In this document: piece after piece, positions 8,212-15,085 of the stretch
How positions within the stretch are numbered: position 1 is the first letter of the stretch
Layout of the letters: each line of letters begins with the position of its first letter
DNA from: a bacterium
GTDB taxonomy: Bacteria > Chloroflexota > Chloroflexia > Thermomicrobiales > UBA6265
NCBI GenBank assembly: GCA_029977305.1
Contig: JAPOLF010000022.1
Span: 1 to 15,085 of the forward strand
Direction of reading: 5' to 3'
Length of the DNA: 15,085 bases
Notes under the pieces: generated by a model
The model's input: only the letters and a program-made list of their open reading frames with translations
Databases searched by the model: none
Told to the model about the DNA's origin: nothing
Position numbers and translations under genes: made by a program

Positions 8212-10392
8212 TCAGCGGACCGCCTTCTCGGCGACACGCTCCGCCCCCTCCGAGGCGGGGAGGTAGAGCTTCCGGATGTAGTCGATGACCATGCGCTGCG
8301 CGCTGAATGCGGGCGCGTTGGTGCTGATCGCCGCCTTCATGGTGCGGACCCAATCGGTGGGAACGTTGTCGGCATCGCGATTGTCGTAGAAGCGCGGCAC
8401 GATGTCGTTCTCGATGAGGTCGTAGATGGCCTGCGCCTCTTCGTGGTTCTGGGTCTGCTCATCGCCGACGAAGGGGTGAATCCCCCAGCCATTGCCATTC
8501 TTGCCGTCCCAGCCCTCGATCCACCATCCGTCGAGGATGGAAAGGTTGGGAGCGCCGTTGGCAGCGGCTTTCATGCCGGAGGTGCCGCTCGCCTCGAGGG
8601 GAGCGCGGGGGTTGTTGAGCCAGACGTCGACGCCAGCGTAGAGCTTGGCGGCGATGGCCATGTCGTAGTTCTCGGCGAAGGCGATGCGCCCGTTGAAGCG
8701 GGGGTCACGGGCCTTCCAGTAGATCTCCTGAATCAAGGACTTGCCACCGTCGTCGGCGGGGTGTGCCTTGCCGGCGAAAATGATCTGCACGGGCTTCATC
8801 GGGTTGTTGAGGATGCGGGCGAGACGGTCGATGTCGTTGAAGATCAGGGTGGCGCGCTTGTAGGTGGCGAAGCGGCGGGCGAAGCCGATCGTCAGCGCCT
8901 CACGTTCGAGGAGGGTGCCGCTGGCGACGACCCGGCCCGGATCGAATTCGCCACTCGACCAACGACGGCGGGTGTACTCACGCATGTAGGCCAGCAGCTG
9001 GCCCTTGGTGTGCAGGTGGAGCTGCCAGAGCTCGCGATCGGGAATGGCGTTGATGGCGGACCAGACCTCAGGGTCCTCTTGGCGCTCGTGCCAGTTGGCT
9101 GGCAGGTACTTGTCATAGAGCTCCTGATGATCGGGGGAGATCCAAGTCGGCAGGTGGACGCCGTTGGTGATCGAGGTGATCGGGGCGCGCGATTCCGAGA
9201 CGCCGGGCCAGAGGTCGTGCCACATGTGGCGGGTGACCTCGCCGTGCTTCTGGGAGACGCCGTTGCGCTGGGCGCTGAGGCGCATGGCGAGGGCGGTCAT
9301 GTTGAAGCCCTCGTTGCTCCCGTGCTGGCCGAGGGCGAGGAACTCGTCACGGCTGATGCCGAGCTGGGCCCAGTAGTGCCAGAAGTAGCGGTCCATCAGA
9401 TCGGAGGGGAAGACGTCGTGGCCGGCGGGGACGGGGGTGTGGGAGGTGAAGACGGAGCTCTGGCGCACCCACTCGGCGGCATCGTCGAAGCCGAGGCCGG
9501 CGCTGGCGACGAATTCGCGGACGCGCTCGAGGAGGGCGAAGGCGGCGTGACCTTCATTGGCATGCCAGTACGTCGGGTTGAGGCCGATGGCGCGGAGGGC
9601 GCGGACGCCGCCGATGCCGAGGATGATCTCCTGCCGGAGCCGGTGTTCGCGGTCACCGCCGTAAAGGCGGGAGGAGATGGTGCGGGTCCAATCGGGGTTG
9701 CCCTCGACGTCGGCATCGAGCAGGAAGAGCGGGACGCGCCCGACCTGCACGCACCAGACGGCGAGTTTGACCGGGTTGGCGGGGTCGTCGAAGGGGACCT
9801 CGACGATGATCGGCTTGCCGTCCTGTCCCAAGAGGAGGGTGGTCGGCTCGGCCCACGGTTCGAGGTTGGCGGTGACATCTTGTTGCCACCCGACGGAATC
9901 CAGCTGCTGGAGCAGGTAGCCCTGCCGGTAGAGGAGCGAGACGGCGAAGAGCGGCAGGCCGAGATCGCTGGCGGTCTTGATGTGATCGCCGGCGAGGATG
10001 CCGAGGCCGCCGGAGTAGATCGGCAGCGCGGGATGGAGGCCGAACTCCGCCGAGAAGTAGGCGACGGGGCGGGAGATCAGGCTGGGCTCGTTCTTGCCGA
10101 CCCACGAGGTGGTGGTGGCGTCATCGGTGAGGGCGTCGTACTGGCCCATGACGCGGTCGTAGGTCTCGCAGTACTGGGGATCTTCGGCAGCACGCTGGAG
10201 GCGGTTGGGATCGACGTAGCGGAGGAAGAGGACGGGGTTCCATTCGACCGTGTCCCAGAGGGCGGGATCGAGGGTGCGGTAGAGCCAACCAGCCTCGGGG
10301 TGCCACGACCACCAGAGGTTGAAGCCGAGTTCGTCAAGGCGGTAGATGCGCTCCGGGAGTTCGATTTGGGGCCGATCGACGGCGTGGACCAT
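8212..10392 (-). CDS. glgP: Alpha-glucan (glycogen) phosphorylase, DUF3417-type subfamily, 726 aa
   Basis: PLP-dependent GT35 enzyme that releases glucose 1-phosphate from alpha-1,4-glucans by phosphorolysis, for glycogen use in the cytoplasm. The N-terminal DUF3417 region is clear (ELGFNLWWSWHPEAGWLYR near residues 21-39). It is followed by AYFSAEFGLHPALPIYSGGLG (about 111-131), HANEGHAAF (277-285), TSHTPVPAGHD (316-326), ITNGVHLPTW (408-417) and the phosphate-site region FARRFATYKR (504-513). The PLP lysine lies in EASGTSGMKAAANG, at K608. This short-subfamily architecture resembles thermophile/actinobacterial enzymes rather than E. coli GlgP. The start at ATG 10392 is supported by GGAGGG upstream; the 43 extra codons of the open frame cross an intergenic hairpin. 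Downstream of hemY on the same strand but separated from it by that hairpin, it is probably its own unit. No glgA, glgB or glgX is present nearby. Confidence 0.94.
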   Translation of the reverse strand: MVHAVDRPQIELPERIYRLDELGFNLWWSWHPEAGWLYRTLDPALWDTVEWNPVLFLRYVDPNRLQRAAEDPQYCETYDRVMGQYDALTDDATTTSWVGKNEPSLISRPVAYFSAEFGLHPALPIYSGGLGILAGDHIKTASDLGLPLFAVSLLYRQGYLLQQLDSVGWQQDVTANLEPWAEPTTLLLGQDGKPIIVEVPFDDPANPVKLAVWCVQVGRVPLFLLDADVEGNPDWTRTISSRLYGGDREHRLRQEIILGIGGVRALRAIGLNPTYWHANEGHAAFALLERVREFVASAGLGFDDAAEWVRQSSVFTSHTPVPAGHDVFPSDLMDRYFWHYWAQLGISRDEFLALGQHGSNEGFNMTALAMRLSAQRNGVSQKHGEVTRHMWHDLWPGVSESRAPITSITNGVHLPTWISPDHQELYDKYLPANWHERQEDPEVWSAINAIPDRELWQLHLHTKGQLLAYMREYTRRRWSSGEFDPGRVVASGTLLEREALTIGFARRFATYKRATLIFNDIDRLARILNNPMKPVQIIFAGKAHPADDGGKSLIQEIYWKARDPRFNGRIAFAENYDMAIAAKLYAGVDVWLNNPRAPLEASGTSGMKAAANGAPNLSILDGWWIEGWDGKNGNGWGIHPFVGDEQTQNHEEAQAIYDLIENDIVPRFYDNRDADNVPTDWVRTMKAAISTNAPAFSAQRMVIDYIRKLYLPASEGAERVAEKAVR

Positions 10393-10477
10393 GGGTGCAT
10401 CCCTCCGGGCATGGGTGACGGTCAGGTGCCGCTCGTGGGGCGATGCCCGAACGGCGTGAGCGTGGTCGTACACAGGC

Positions 10478-10502
10478 GTGCCGCGCTTCATCAGCGCGGC
10501 AC
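10478..10502 (-). terminator. Perfect 10-bp hairpin between hemY and glgP
   Basis: GTGCCGCGCT (10478-10487) and AGCGCGGCAC (10493-10502) form a perfect inverted repeat around a 5-base loop, 37 bases past the hemY stop. The minus-strand tail GCCTGTGTA has little poly-U. It probably ends the hemY transcript; a role in the glgP leader is the alternative. Confidence 0.6.
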
Positions 10503-10539
10503 TGACACCTGAGGGTACCACGGGCGGGAAGGCGGGCTC

Positions 10540-11988
10540 TTAGGCGGAAATGCCGACTCCGGTGCGGAATATTCGGGCGGCATGCACCCGCTCGGCGGCG
10601 GTTTCGCCGCTGAGGATGGCATCGGGGAGGCCGACGCCGCGATAGGCCATGCCGGCCAGCGCCAGCCACGGCAGATCCGCGAGGGCGGCGTCGATACGGG
10701 CGATCCGGGCCGGGTGGCCGAGGAGGTACTGGGGCATGCCGCGCATCCAGCGCTGAACGCGGGCGAGGACCGGCTGGCCGAGGGCACCGATCCGCTGCTG
10801 GACCTCGGCGACGGCGAGGGCGATGAGGGCGTCGTCGTCTTGGGCGAGGACGTCCTCTTGCCCATAGCGTCCGAGGAAGACCCGCATCAGGACGTACCCA
10901 TCGGGGGCGCGGTGCTCCCATTTCAGGGAGGACCACGTGCAGGCGAGGATCGGGCTGCCGAGGGCGCGGGGGATGAGGTAACCGTGGGCGTCGCGGGCTA
11001 TTCCGGCGCGGGGGGTTGGATAGGCGAGGGTGACGATGGCGCTTGAGGCGTGGGCGATGCCGCTGAGGTCCTCAGCAAGGGCCGGGGCGGCGGTGGCGAG
11101 GATCTCCCCCGCGACGAAGGCCGGGGTGGCGACGATGACGGCTTCGGCGTCGAGGCGTTCGCCGCTGGCGAGGATCACCGTTGGTCCGGAGGAGGCGTCG
11201 GGCGGCATCACGGCGGAGACCGGGGCGTTGACGCGGATGTCGACCCCGGACGCGGCGAGGCGATCGCGCAAGGCGGTGACAAGCGACTCCAAGCCCGCGC
11301 TGGGAGTCTTGAACGCAGGGCCGCTGGGCGAGGGTGTGCTGCGCCGGGCAGCGAGCACCCCCTTGGCGAGGCCACCGTGGCGGATCTCGGCATCACGCAA
11401 CTGGGGGAAGGTGGCTTGGAGGCTGAGGAGGTCGCCGTCGGCGGCGTAGATGCCGGCCATCAGCGGCTCGACGAGACGCTCCCACACTTCGTCGCCGAGC
11501 CGACGGCGGACGAAGGTGCCGAGGGTCTCATCCTCAGTGCCGGTCTGGGCGGGGAGGACGCCATCAAGCGCGAGGCGAGCCTTGCCACGCGGTGAGAGAA
11601 GACGTGAGCGGAGGATCGGGGTGAGTTTGGTGGGGACCAGCCCGGTGAGGCCTTCCGGGAGTTCATGCAGTGTGCCGCCCCATGCGACGTAGGCGCGGTG
11701 GGGTTGCGGGGTGATGCCTTGGAGGGTGTCGAGGAGGCCGAGATCGGCACAGAGGCCGATGCCGCGCGGTTTGGCAGTGAGGAAGGAATCGGGGCCGCCC
11801 TCGACGAGGAACTGGGCACCGTTGTCGGCGGTGAGGGTTTCGGTGCGGATCTTGCCGCCGAGGCGGTCATCCGCCTCGAGGAGGGTGATCCGGGTGGCAG
11901 GCGCGATCTGGGTGAGGCGGAAGGCAGCCGCCAACCCGGCGATGCCGCCGCCGATGATCACGACAGGTGGTGGTGGGGAATCGCTCAC
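10540..11988 (-). CDS. hemY: Oxygen-dependent protoporphyrinogen/coproporphyrinogen oxidase, 482 aa
   Basis: FAD enzyme oxidising protoporphyrinogen IX (HemG/HemY route) or coproporphyrinogen III (CgoX route) with oxygen in late heme synthesis; which substrate is used cannot be told from this sequence. The dinucleotide-binding motif VVIIGGGIAGLAAAFRL lies at residues 9-25, followed by LLEADDRLGGKIRTE. The family blocks GGPDSFLTAKPRGIGL, VEPLMAGIYAADGDLLSLQATFPQL and the C-terminal FAD block LAGMAYRGVGLPDAILSG are all present. Length is normal for the family. The start is GTG 11988, just before the Rossmann strand, with GACGAGG 6 bases upstream. The in-frame extension beyond it runs into the divergent promoter region and lacks family similarity. 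No other hem gene is nearby. A TATGCT hexamer (12023-12018 on the minus strand) could be its -10 element. Confidence 0.92.
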   Translation of the reverse strand: MSDSPPPPVVIIGGGIAGLAAAFRLTQIAPATRITLLEADDRLGGKIRTETLTADNGAQFLVEGGPDSFLTAKPRGIGLCADLGLLDTLQGITPQPHRAYVAWGGTLHELPEGLTGLVPTKLTPILRSRLLSPRGKARLALDGVLPAQTGTEDETLGTFVRRRLGDEVWERLVEPLMAGIYAADGDLLSLQATFPQLRDAEIRHGGLAKGVLAARRSTPSPSGPAFKTPSAGLESLVTALRDRLAASGVDIRVNAPVSAVMPPDASSGPTVILASGERLDAEAVIVATPAFVAGEILATAAPALAEDLSGIAHASSAIVTLAYPTPRAGIARDAHGYLIPRALGSPILACTWSSLKWEHRAPDGYVLMRVFLGRYGQEDVLAQDDDALIALAVAEVQQRIGALGQPVLARVQRWMRGMPQYLLGHPARIARIDAALADLPWLALAGMAYRGVGLPDAILSGETAAERVHAARIFRTGVGISA

Positions 11989-12017
11989 GGTGCGCCTCGT
12001 CCGAGTCTCATGGGGGA

Positions 12018-12030
12018 AGCATAGTTGACG
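12018..12030. promoter_or_regulatory. Possible overlapping divergent promoter elements of hemY and the GGT-family gene
   Basis: AGCATA at 12018-12023 reads TATGCT on the minus strand, a plausible -10 for hemY 30 bases upstream of its GTG. TTGACG at 12025-12030 on the plus strand resembles a -35 for the GGT-family gene, but the nearest -10-like hexamer (TACGCT, 12055-12060) is 24 bases away, beyond normal spacing. Sequence resemblance only. Confidence 0.25.
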
Positions 12031-12104
12031 CAGGCATGGGGGGATCGGCTGCGGTACGCTCACGAGCACGACGGCTGGCAGCGCGAGATCGGTGGAGCAC
12101 GCAG

Positions 12105-13841
12105 ATGGGCACCCGAACGCAGTTGGACATGACGCGGACCGAGGCGGCATCCGGCGGGGGCATGGTCTCGGCGAAGACCCCGGAGGCGGCGGAGATCGGG
12201 GTGGCGGTGCTGCGGAGCGGCGGCAATGCCGTGGATGCGGCGGTGGCGATGTCGTTCGCGTGCGGGGTCGCCGAGCCGTGGATGAGCGGCATCGGCGGCG
12301 GCGGGTACATGGTGATCAAAGGACCCGGGATGAAACCGACGGTGGTGGAGTTCCCGATGGTGGCCCCGGCGGGGGCGCGTGAGGACATGTTCCCGCTCAG
12401 CGGGGCACCGGCGGATGCGGCGCTGTTCGGGTGGCCGTCGGTGGTGGACGGGGCGAATGTGCACGGTCCGCGCTCGGTGGCGGTGCCGGGGACGATCGCC
12501 GGGATGGCGCTGGCCAGTGAGCGATTCGGGACGCGGCCGTTCGGCGATCTGGTGATGCCTGCAGCGGACCTCGCGGCGCGCGGGGTGCCGGTGACGTGGC
12601 AGACGACGTTGACGATGTCGTCCGATCTCGCCGGGCTGCGGCTGTACCCGGAGACGGCGCGCGTCTATCTTGATCCCCATGGGTTGCCATGGGTGTCGCA
12701 GGACACCGCGCGGCCGGCGCGGGTGCGGCAGCCGGATCTCGCGAAGACGCTGACGCTGATCGCGGAGCAGGGGCCCCGCGCGTTCTACGAGGGCCCGATC
12801 GCAGCATCAGCCGTGGCGCATCTGCAGGCGAGCGGCGCACCCCACACCCTTGCGGACTTCGCGGGGTACAAGGCGGTGGTGAGCGAGGGGTTGACCCTCG
12901 ACTACCACGGGCGGTGGGTGCACACGATCGGCGGGGCGAGCGGCGGCACGACGCTGGTGCAATCGCTCCTGCTGATGGACGAACTCGGGGTGGCCGGGCT
13001 CGGGTTGAACGCGCCGGCGGCGTTGCACCGGATGGCGCAGGCATTCCGGCAGGCGTTCGCGGACCGGTTCGCGTGGTTGGCGGATGCGGAGTATGTCGAG
13101 GTGCCGCTGGGGGTGCTGACTGACAAGGCCTACGCGGCGGAGATGGCGCGCGCGTTCCCAGCCGATCGGCTGACGCAACCGACGCCGGGGCCGGCGGGGC
13201 GGATGGGCGTGAACCACGGGCTCGGGGGTTCGGTGCCGGAGTACGGCCCGAACTCGGTCGAGCAGATGTCGGACGGGTCGACCACGCACTATTCGGTGAT
13301 CGACAAGGACGGCATGGCTGTCTCGGTGACGCAGACGCTGCTCGCGCTGTGGGGGAGCAGGGTGACGATCCCGGGGACCGGGATGCTGATGAACAACGGG
13401 ATGATGTGGTTCGATCCGGTGCCGGGGCGGCCGAACTCGGTGGCGGGCGGGAAGCGGCCGCTGAGCAACATGGCGCCGGTGGTGATCAGCCGGATCGACA
13501 CCGGGGATGTGGTGGCGTCGTTGGGCTCGACGGGTGGTCGCAAGATCATGAACTGCAACACGCAGTTGGTGGCGAATGTGATCGACCATCGGCTCGGCAT
13601 CTGGGCTGCGATGGATGCGCCGCGGATCGATTGCTCGACGGCGGACCTGCTGATCTCGGAGCGGATGCCGGCGGGGACGATCGCGGCGTTGCGGGCGATG
13701 GGACATCGCACCGCGCCGCGGGATGAGTCGCTGCTGGGCCGGGACTTCGCCTCGCCCTGTGCGGTGATGCGCACGAGCGACGGCGGGACCACGGGTGCGG
13801 CGGACCCGTACTACGCGATGGCGACGGCGATCGGGGAATAG
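12105..13841 (+). CDS. Gamma-glutamyltransferase-family Ntn hydrolase with altered substrate pocket, 578 aa
   Basis: The fold is GGT throughout: GGNAVDAAVAMSFACGVAEPW (39-59) then GIGGGGYMVIKG, VPGTIAGMALA (127-137), and the autoprocessing/catalytic site STTHYSVIDKDGMAVSVTQT (392-411) with nucleophile Thr393. The oxyanion glycines are seen in GSTGGRKIM. The chain would self-cleave before Thr393 into large and small subunits. Compared with E. coli GGT from memory, R114 (DFREMAP) is replaced by Pro (EFPMVAP), N411 by Leu (TLL), Q430 and D433 (NNQMDDF) by Gly and Trp (NNGMMWF), and S463 by Asn (PLSN). These residues bind the glutamyl moiety, so another amide or amidated acid may be the substrate, as in the GGT-like oxamate amidohydrolase HpxW. 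There is no signal peptide, so it is predicted cytoplasmic. The start at ATG 12105 follows GGTGGAG. Confidence 0.88.
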   Translation: MGTRTQLDMTRTEAASGGGMVSAKTPEAAEIGVAVLRSGGNAVDAAVAMSFACGVAEPWMSGIGGGGYMVIKGPGMKPTVVEFPMVAPAGAREDMFPLSGAPADAALFGWPSVVDGANVHGPRSVAVPGTIAGMALASERFGTRPFGDLVMPAADLAARGVPVTWQTTLTMSSDLAGLRLYPETARVYLDPHGLPWVSQDTARPARVRQPDLAKTLTLIAEQGPRAFYEGPIAASAVAHLQASGAPHTLADFAGYKAVVSEGLTLDYHGRWVHTIGGASGGTTLVQSLLLMDELGVAGLGLNAPAALHRMAQAFRQAFADRFAWLADAEYVEVPLGVLTDKAYAAEMARAFPADRLTQPTPGPAGRMGVNHGLGGSVPEYGPNSVEQMSDGSTTHYSVIDKDGMAVSVTQTLLALWGSRVTIPGTGMLMNNGMMWFDPVPGRPNSVAGGKRPLSNMAPVVISRIDTGDVVASLGSTGGRKIMNCNTQLVANVIDHRLGIWAAMDAPRIDCSTADLLISERMPAGTIAALRAMGHRTAPRDESLLGRDFASPCAVMRTSDGGTTGAADPYYAMATAIGE

Positions 13842-13851
13842 CGGCGCAGCG

Positions 13852-14682
13852 CTACTGGCAGACCCAGTGGCTCTTCTTGCCGACGGACCACATCCACGCC
13901 GCGGCGTAGGCGTTGGCGCGCGGGTCGAAGATGTCATAGTCCGCGTAGGGGGTGCCGGCCCACGTTCCGGGCTTGAACTGGAAGATGCCGTAGGAGCCGC
14001 CTCGGGTGTTGGTCGCGTTGGGGACGAGGTCGGATTCGCAGCGGGCGACGCGCAGCATCTCGGCGGGGTCCTGCCCGTAGTAGGCGGCAGCCTCGTCGAT
14101 GATCGCGATGATGTCGCGGCGGCGGAGGAGCGAGGGGTCGGTGATGGCGCCATCGGCGACGCCGCTGACGTGCTTGCCGAGGACCCACCCTTGGACGCCG
14201 TTGACGGTGACGGCGAGGTAGCCGTTTTGGGCATCGCCGGTGAGCGGGACGGGGACACCGCGATCGAGGCCGGCGATCACCGCGCTGTCGGGTGAGGGGG
14301 ATTGCCGGACGTTGAGGCGGCTCGCGGTGACGACCGACTGGCGCTTGCCGATCTGCTCGCGGGAGGCAGTGGCGTCATCAGCGAGGCGGTCCGGGGTCTC
14401 GACGAGGCCGGTGGGCAGCCATCCGCGGATGCCGCCATAAATGACGGGGTAGAACCCGGCTTCCACGTCCCCGATGATCGCGACGGTGGCACCGGGAGGC
14501 AATTTGGCGAGGGAGGCGGCGCCGTCCTCGGGGATCGAGCGGATGCGGGCGGCGTCAATGGTGAAGCCCATTGGGAGGGCATCAGGCGCCGCGACCGCCG
14601 GGGTCATCGCCGCAAACGCGGTGATGCCGACCAGCAGGGCCACAGGCATGAGGGCGGTGAAGAGCATGCTTCGGTTCCACAT
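13852..14682 (-). CDS. Secreted SH3 and transglycosylase/lysozyme-like cell-wall protein, 276 aa
   Basis: A signal peptide (about 1-32, LFTALMPVALLVGITAFAAM then AVAA) precedes two bacterial SH3-type modules. The first is at about 43-95 (RIRSIPEDGAASLAKLPPG, then YGGIRGWLPTGLV). The second is at about 117-173 (SRLNVRQSPSPDSAVIAGL, then VQGWVLGKHVS). The C-terminal domain (about 189-276) is transglycosylase/Rpf-like: RVARCESDLVP, with probable catalytic Glu216, YGIFQFKPGTW (231-241) and a final WVCQ. Cys215 and Cys275 may form a disulfide. It is expected to bind and cut peptidoglycan outside the membrane. The gene converges on the GGT-family gene with only 10 bases between stops. ATG 14682 is taken as start; it lacks a well-spaced Shine-Dalgarno, and the ATG five codons later is an alternative. 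The next gene upstream is a paralogue. Confidence 0.85.
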   Translation of the reverse strand: MWNRSMLFTALMPVALLVGITAFAAMTPAVAAPDALPMGFTIDAARIRSIPEDGAASLAKLPPGATVAIIGDVEAGFYPVIYGGIRGWLPTGLVETPDRLADDATASREQIGKRQSVVTASRLNVRQSPSPDSAVIAGLDRGVPVPLTGDAQNGYLAVTVNGVQGWVLGKHVSGVADGAITDPSLLRRRDIIAIIDEAAAYYGQDPAEMLRVARCESDLVPNATNTRGGSYGIFQFKPGTWAGTPYADYDIFDPRANAYAAAWMWSVGKKSHWVCQ

Positions 14683-14770
14683 GCCCCCATGCTACGGAGC
14701 GGTCTTGCCGGGGGCCACTGCAATGGGACACCCGTTGGTCGCCTCTTCCGGCGCGAGGCCAGCAACGCAG

Positions 14771-14796
14771 CGGCCCCTCCATTGCTGACGGGGCCG
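14771..14796 (-). terminator. Candidate hairpin after the second transglycosylase-like gene
   Basis: CGGCCCC (14771-14777) and GGGGCCG (14790-14796) form a perfect 7-bp inverted repeat with a 12-base loop, 29 bases beyond the stop of the upstream paralogue. An overlapping CAGCAA/TTGCTG pair (14760-14765, 14782-14787) interleaves with it. There is no U-tract, so function as a terminator is uncertain. Confidence 0.35.
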
Positions 14797-14824
14797 GGAG
14801 GAACCGTTGGTTGCGGGACTGGGA

Positions 14825-15085
14825 TTACTGGCAGGCCCACTCATTCTTGCGGCCCTGCTGCCACATCCAGCCGGCGGCGTTGGCATTGGCCACCGGATCG
14901 AAGATGTCGCGGTCGCCATACGGGGTGCCGGCAAAGGTGTTCGGGTGGAACTGGAAGAGACCGTAGAAGCCGCGCGGATTGATGGCGTAGGGATTGAGGC
15001 CGGACTCGCAACGGGCAACCCGCTCCATGGCACTGCCGCTCTGGCCGTAGGTGGCGGCGGCGTCATAGATGATCGAGAGGATTTC
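14825..15085 (-). CDS. Transglycosylase/lysozyme-like protein, C-terminal part (5' end outside window)
   Basis: The frame is open to the right edge, so only the last 86 codons are present. The visible sequence begins EILSIIYDAAATYGQ and continues through MERVARCESGLNP, FYGLFQFHPNTFAGTPYG, DIFDPVANANAAGWMW and a final EWACQ. It matches the C-terminal domain of the neighbouring gene nearly position for position, including the putative catalytic Glu after Cys and the terminal Cys-Gln. The two are tandem paralogues in the same orientation, 142 bases apart. The ATG at 15028 is internal to the conserved domain and is not the start. SH3 modules and a signal peptide may lie upstream but cannot be seen. 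Peptidoglycan cleavage outside the membrane is the likely role. Confidence 0.82.
   Translation of the reverse strand, partial: EILSIIYDAAATYGQSGSAMERVARCESGLNPYAINPRGFYGLFQFHPNTFAGTPYGDRDIFDPVANANAAGWMWQQGRKNEWACQ

Noticed and set aside
8188..10512. A 774-codon open frame on the plus strand, antisense to almost all of glgP
   Set aside because: The product is a Gly/Asp/Val/Glu-rich mirror of glgP with no recognisable motif. Such stop-free antisense frames arise from G/C-rich third positions. The minus-strand frame carries every phosphorylase motif.
10393..10521. N-terminal extension of glgP by 43 codons
   Set aside because: It crosses the 10-bp hairpin after hemY and has no phosphorylase similarity. 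ATG 10392 has GGAGGG upstream and starts just before DUF3417.
11989..12150. N-terminal extension of the hemY frame by 54 codons
   Set aside because: It overlaps the divergent GGT-family gene, and the Rossmann motif expected near the N terminus begins only 8 codons after GTG 11988.
12807..14258. A 483-codon minus-strand frame spanning the GGT-family gene and part of the transglycosylase-like gene
   Set aside because: The product is Arg/Pro/His/Ser-rich low complexity and crosses two well-supported genes in other frames.

Overview
This is a high-GC bacterial chromosome segment with compact, mostly single-gene transcription units and frequent strand switches. The gene set is SMC, a fused biotin carboxylase/biotin carrier, PdxH, a DUF3417-type alpha-glucan phosphorylase, oxygen-dependent HemY, a deazaflavin (F420)-type reductase, a secreted S8 protease with a Ser/Thr/Pro linker, and small SH3/transglycosylase proteins. 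Together these suggest an aerobic, heme-making, F420-using member of Chloroflexota (Thermomicrobia-like) or, less likely, Actinomycetota. This taxonomic call is inference: the window has no rRNA or other phylogenetic marker RNA. I see no tRNA, rRNA, CRISPR array, insertion sequence or phage gene, and no gap between genes exceeds about 170 bases.

Layout, left to right. The window opens inside smc (+), which ends at a strong hairpin terminator. Facing it on the minus strand is a small pair: a YtxH-like membrane protein and a 79-codon ORF in the same frame, separated by one TAG. A divergent three-helix DUF1622 membrane protein (+) overlaps tail-to-tail by 4 bases with a deazaflavin-dependent reductase gene (-). 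Upstream of that, in the same direction, lies the biotin carboxylase/BCCP fusion gene (-). pdxH (+) diverges from the latter and is followed by a secreted subtilase (+) ending at a 12-bp hairpin. Convergent with the subtilase are glgP (-) and, upstream of it, hemY (-), separated by a 10-bp perfect hairpin. A gamma-glutamyltransferase-family gene (+) diverges from hemY and runs into two tandem minus-strand genes for SH3/transglycosylase-like secreted proteins. The second of these is cut by the right edge.

The genes are mostly housekeeping: chromosome organisation, acyl-CoA carboxylation, PLP synthesis, glycogen breakdown, heme synthesis and cell-wall turnover. PdxH makes PLP, which GlgP needs, but their separation and opposite strands give no sign of co-regulation. 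I found no multi-gene defence or mobile system.

The observations most worth checking are these: a GGT-family enzyme that keeps its catalytic threonine and oxyanion glycines but appears to have lost the residues that bind glutamate; interleaved inverted repeats that could hide or expose the start site of the deazaflavin reductase; the TAG-separated in-frame small ORF pair; and an atypical catalytic-Asp motif in the subtilase.
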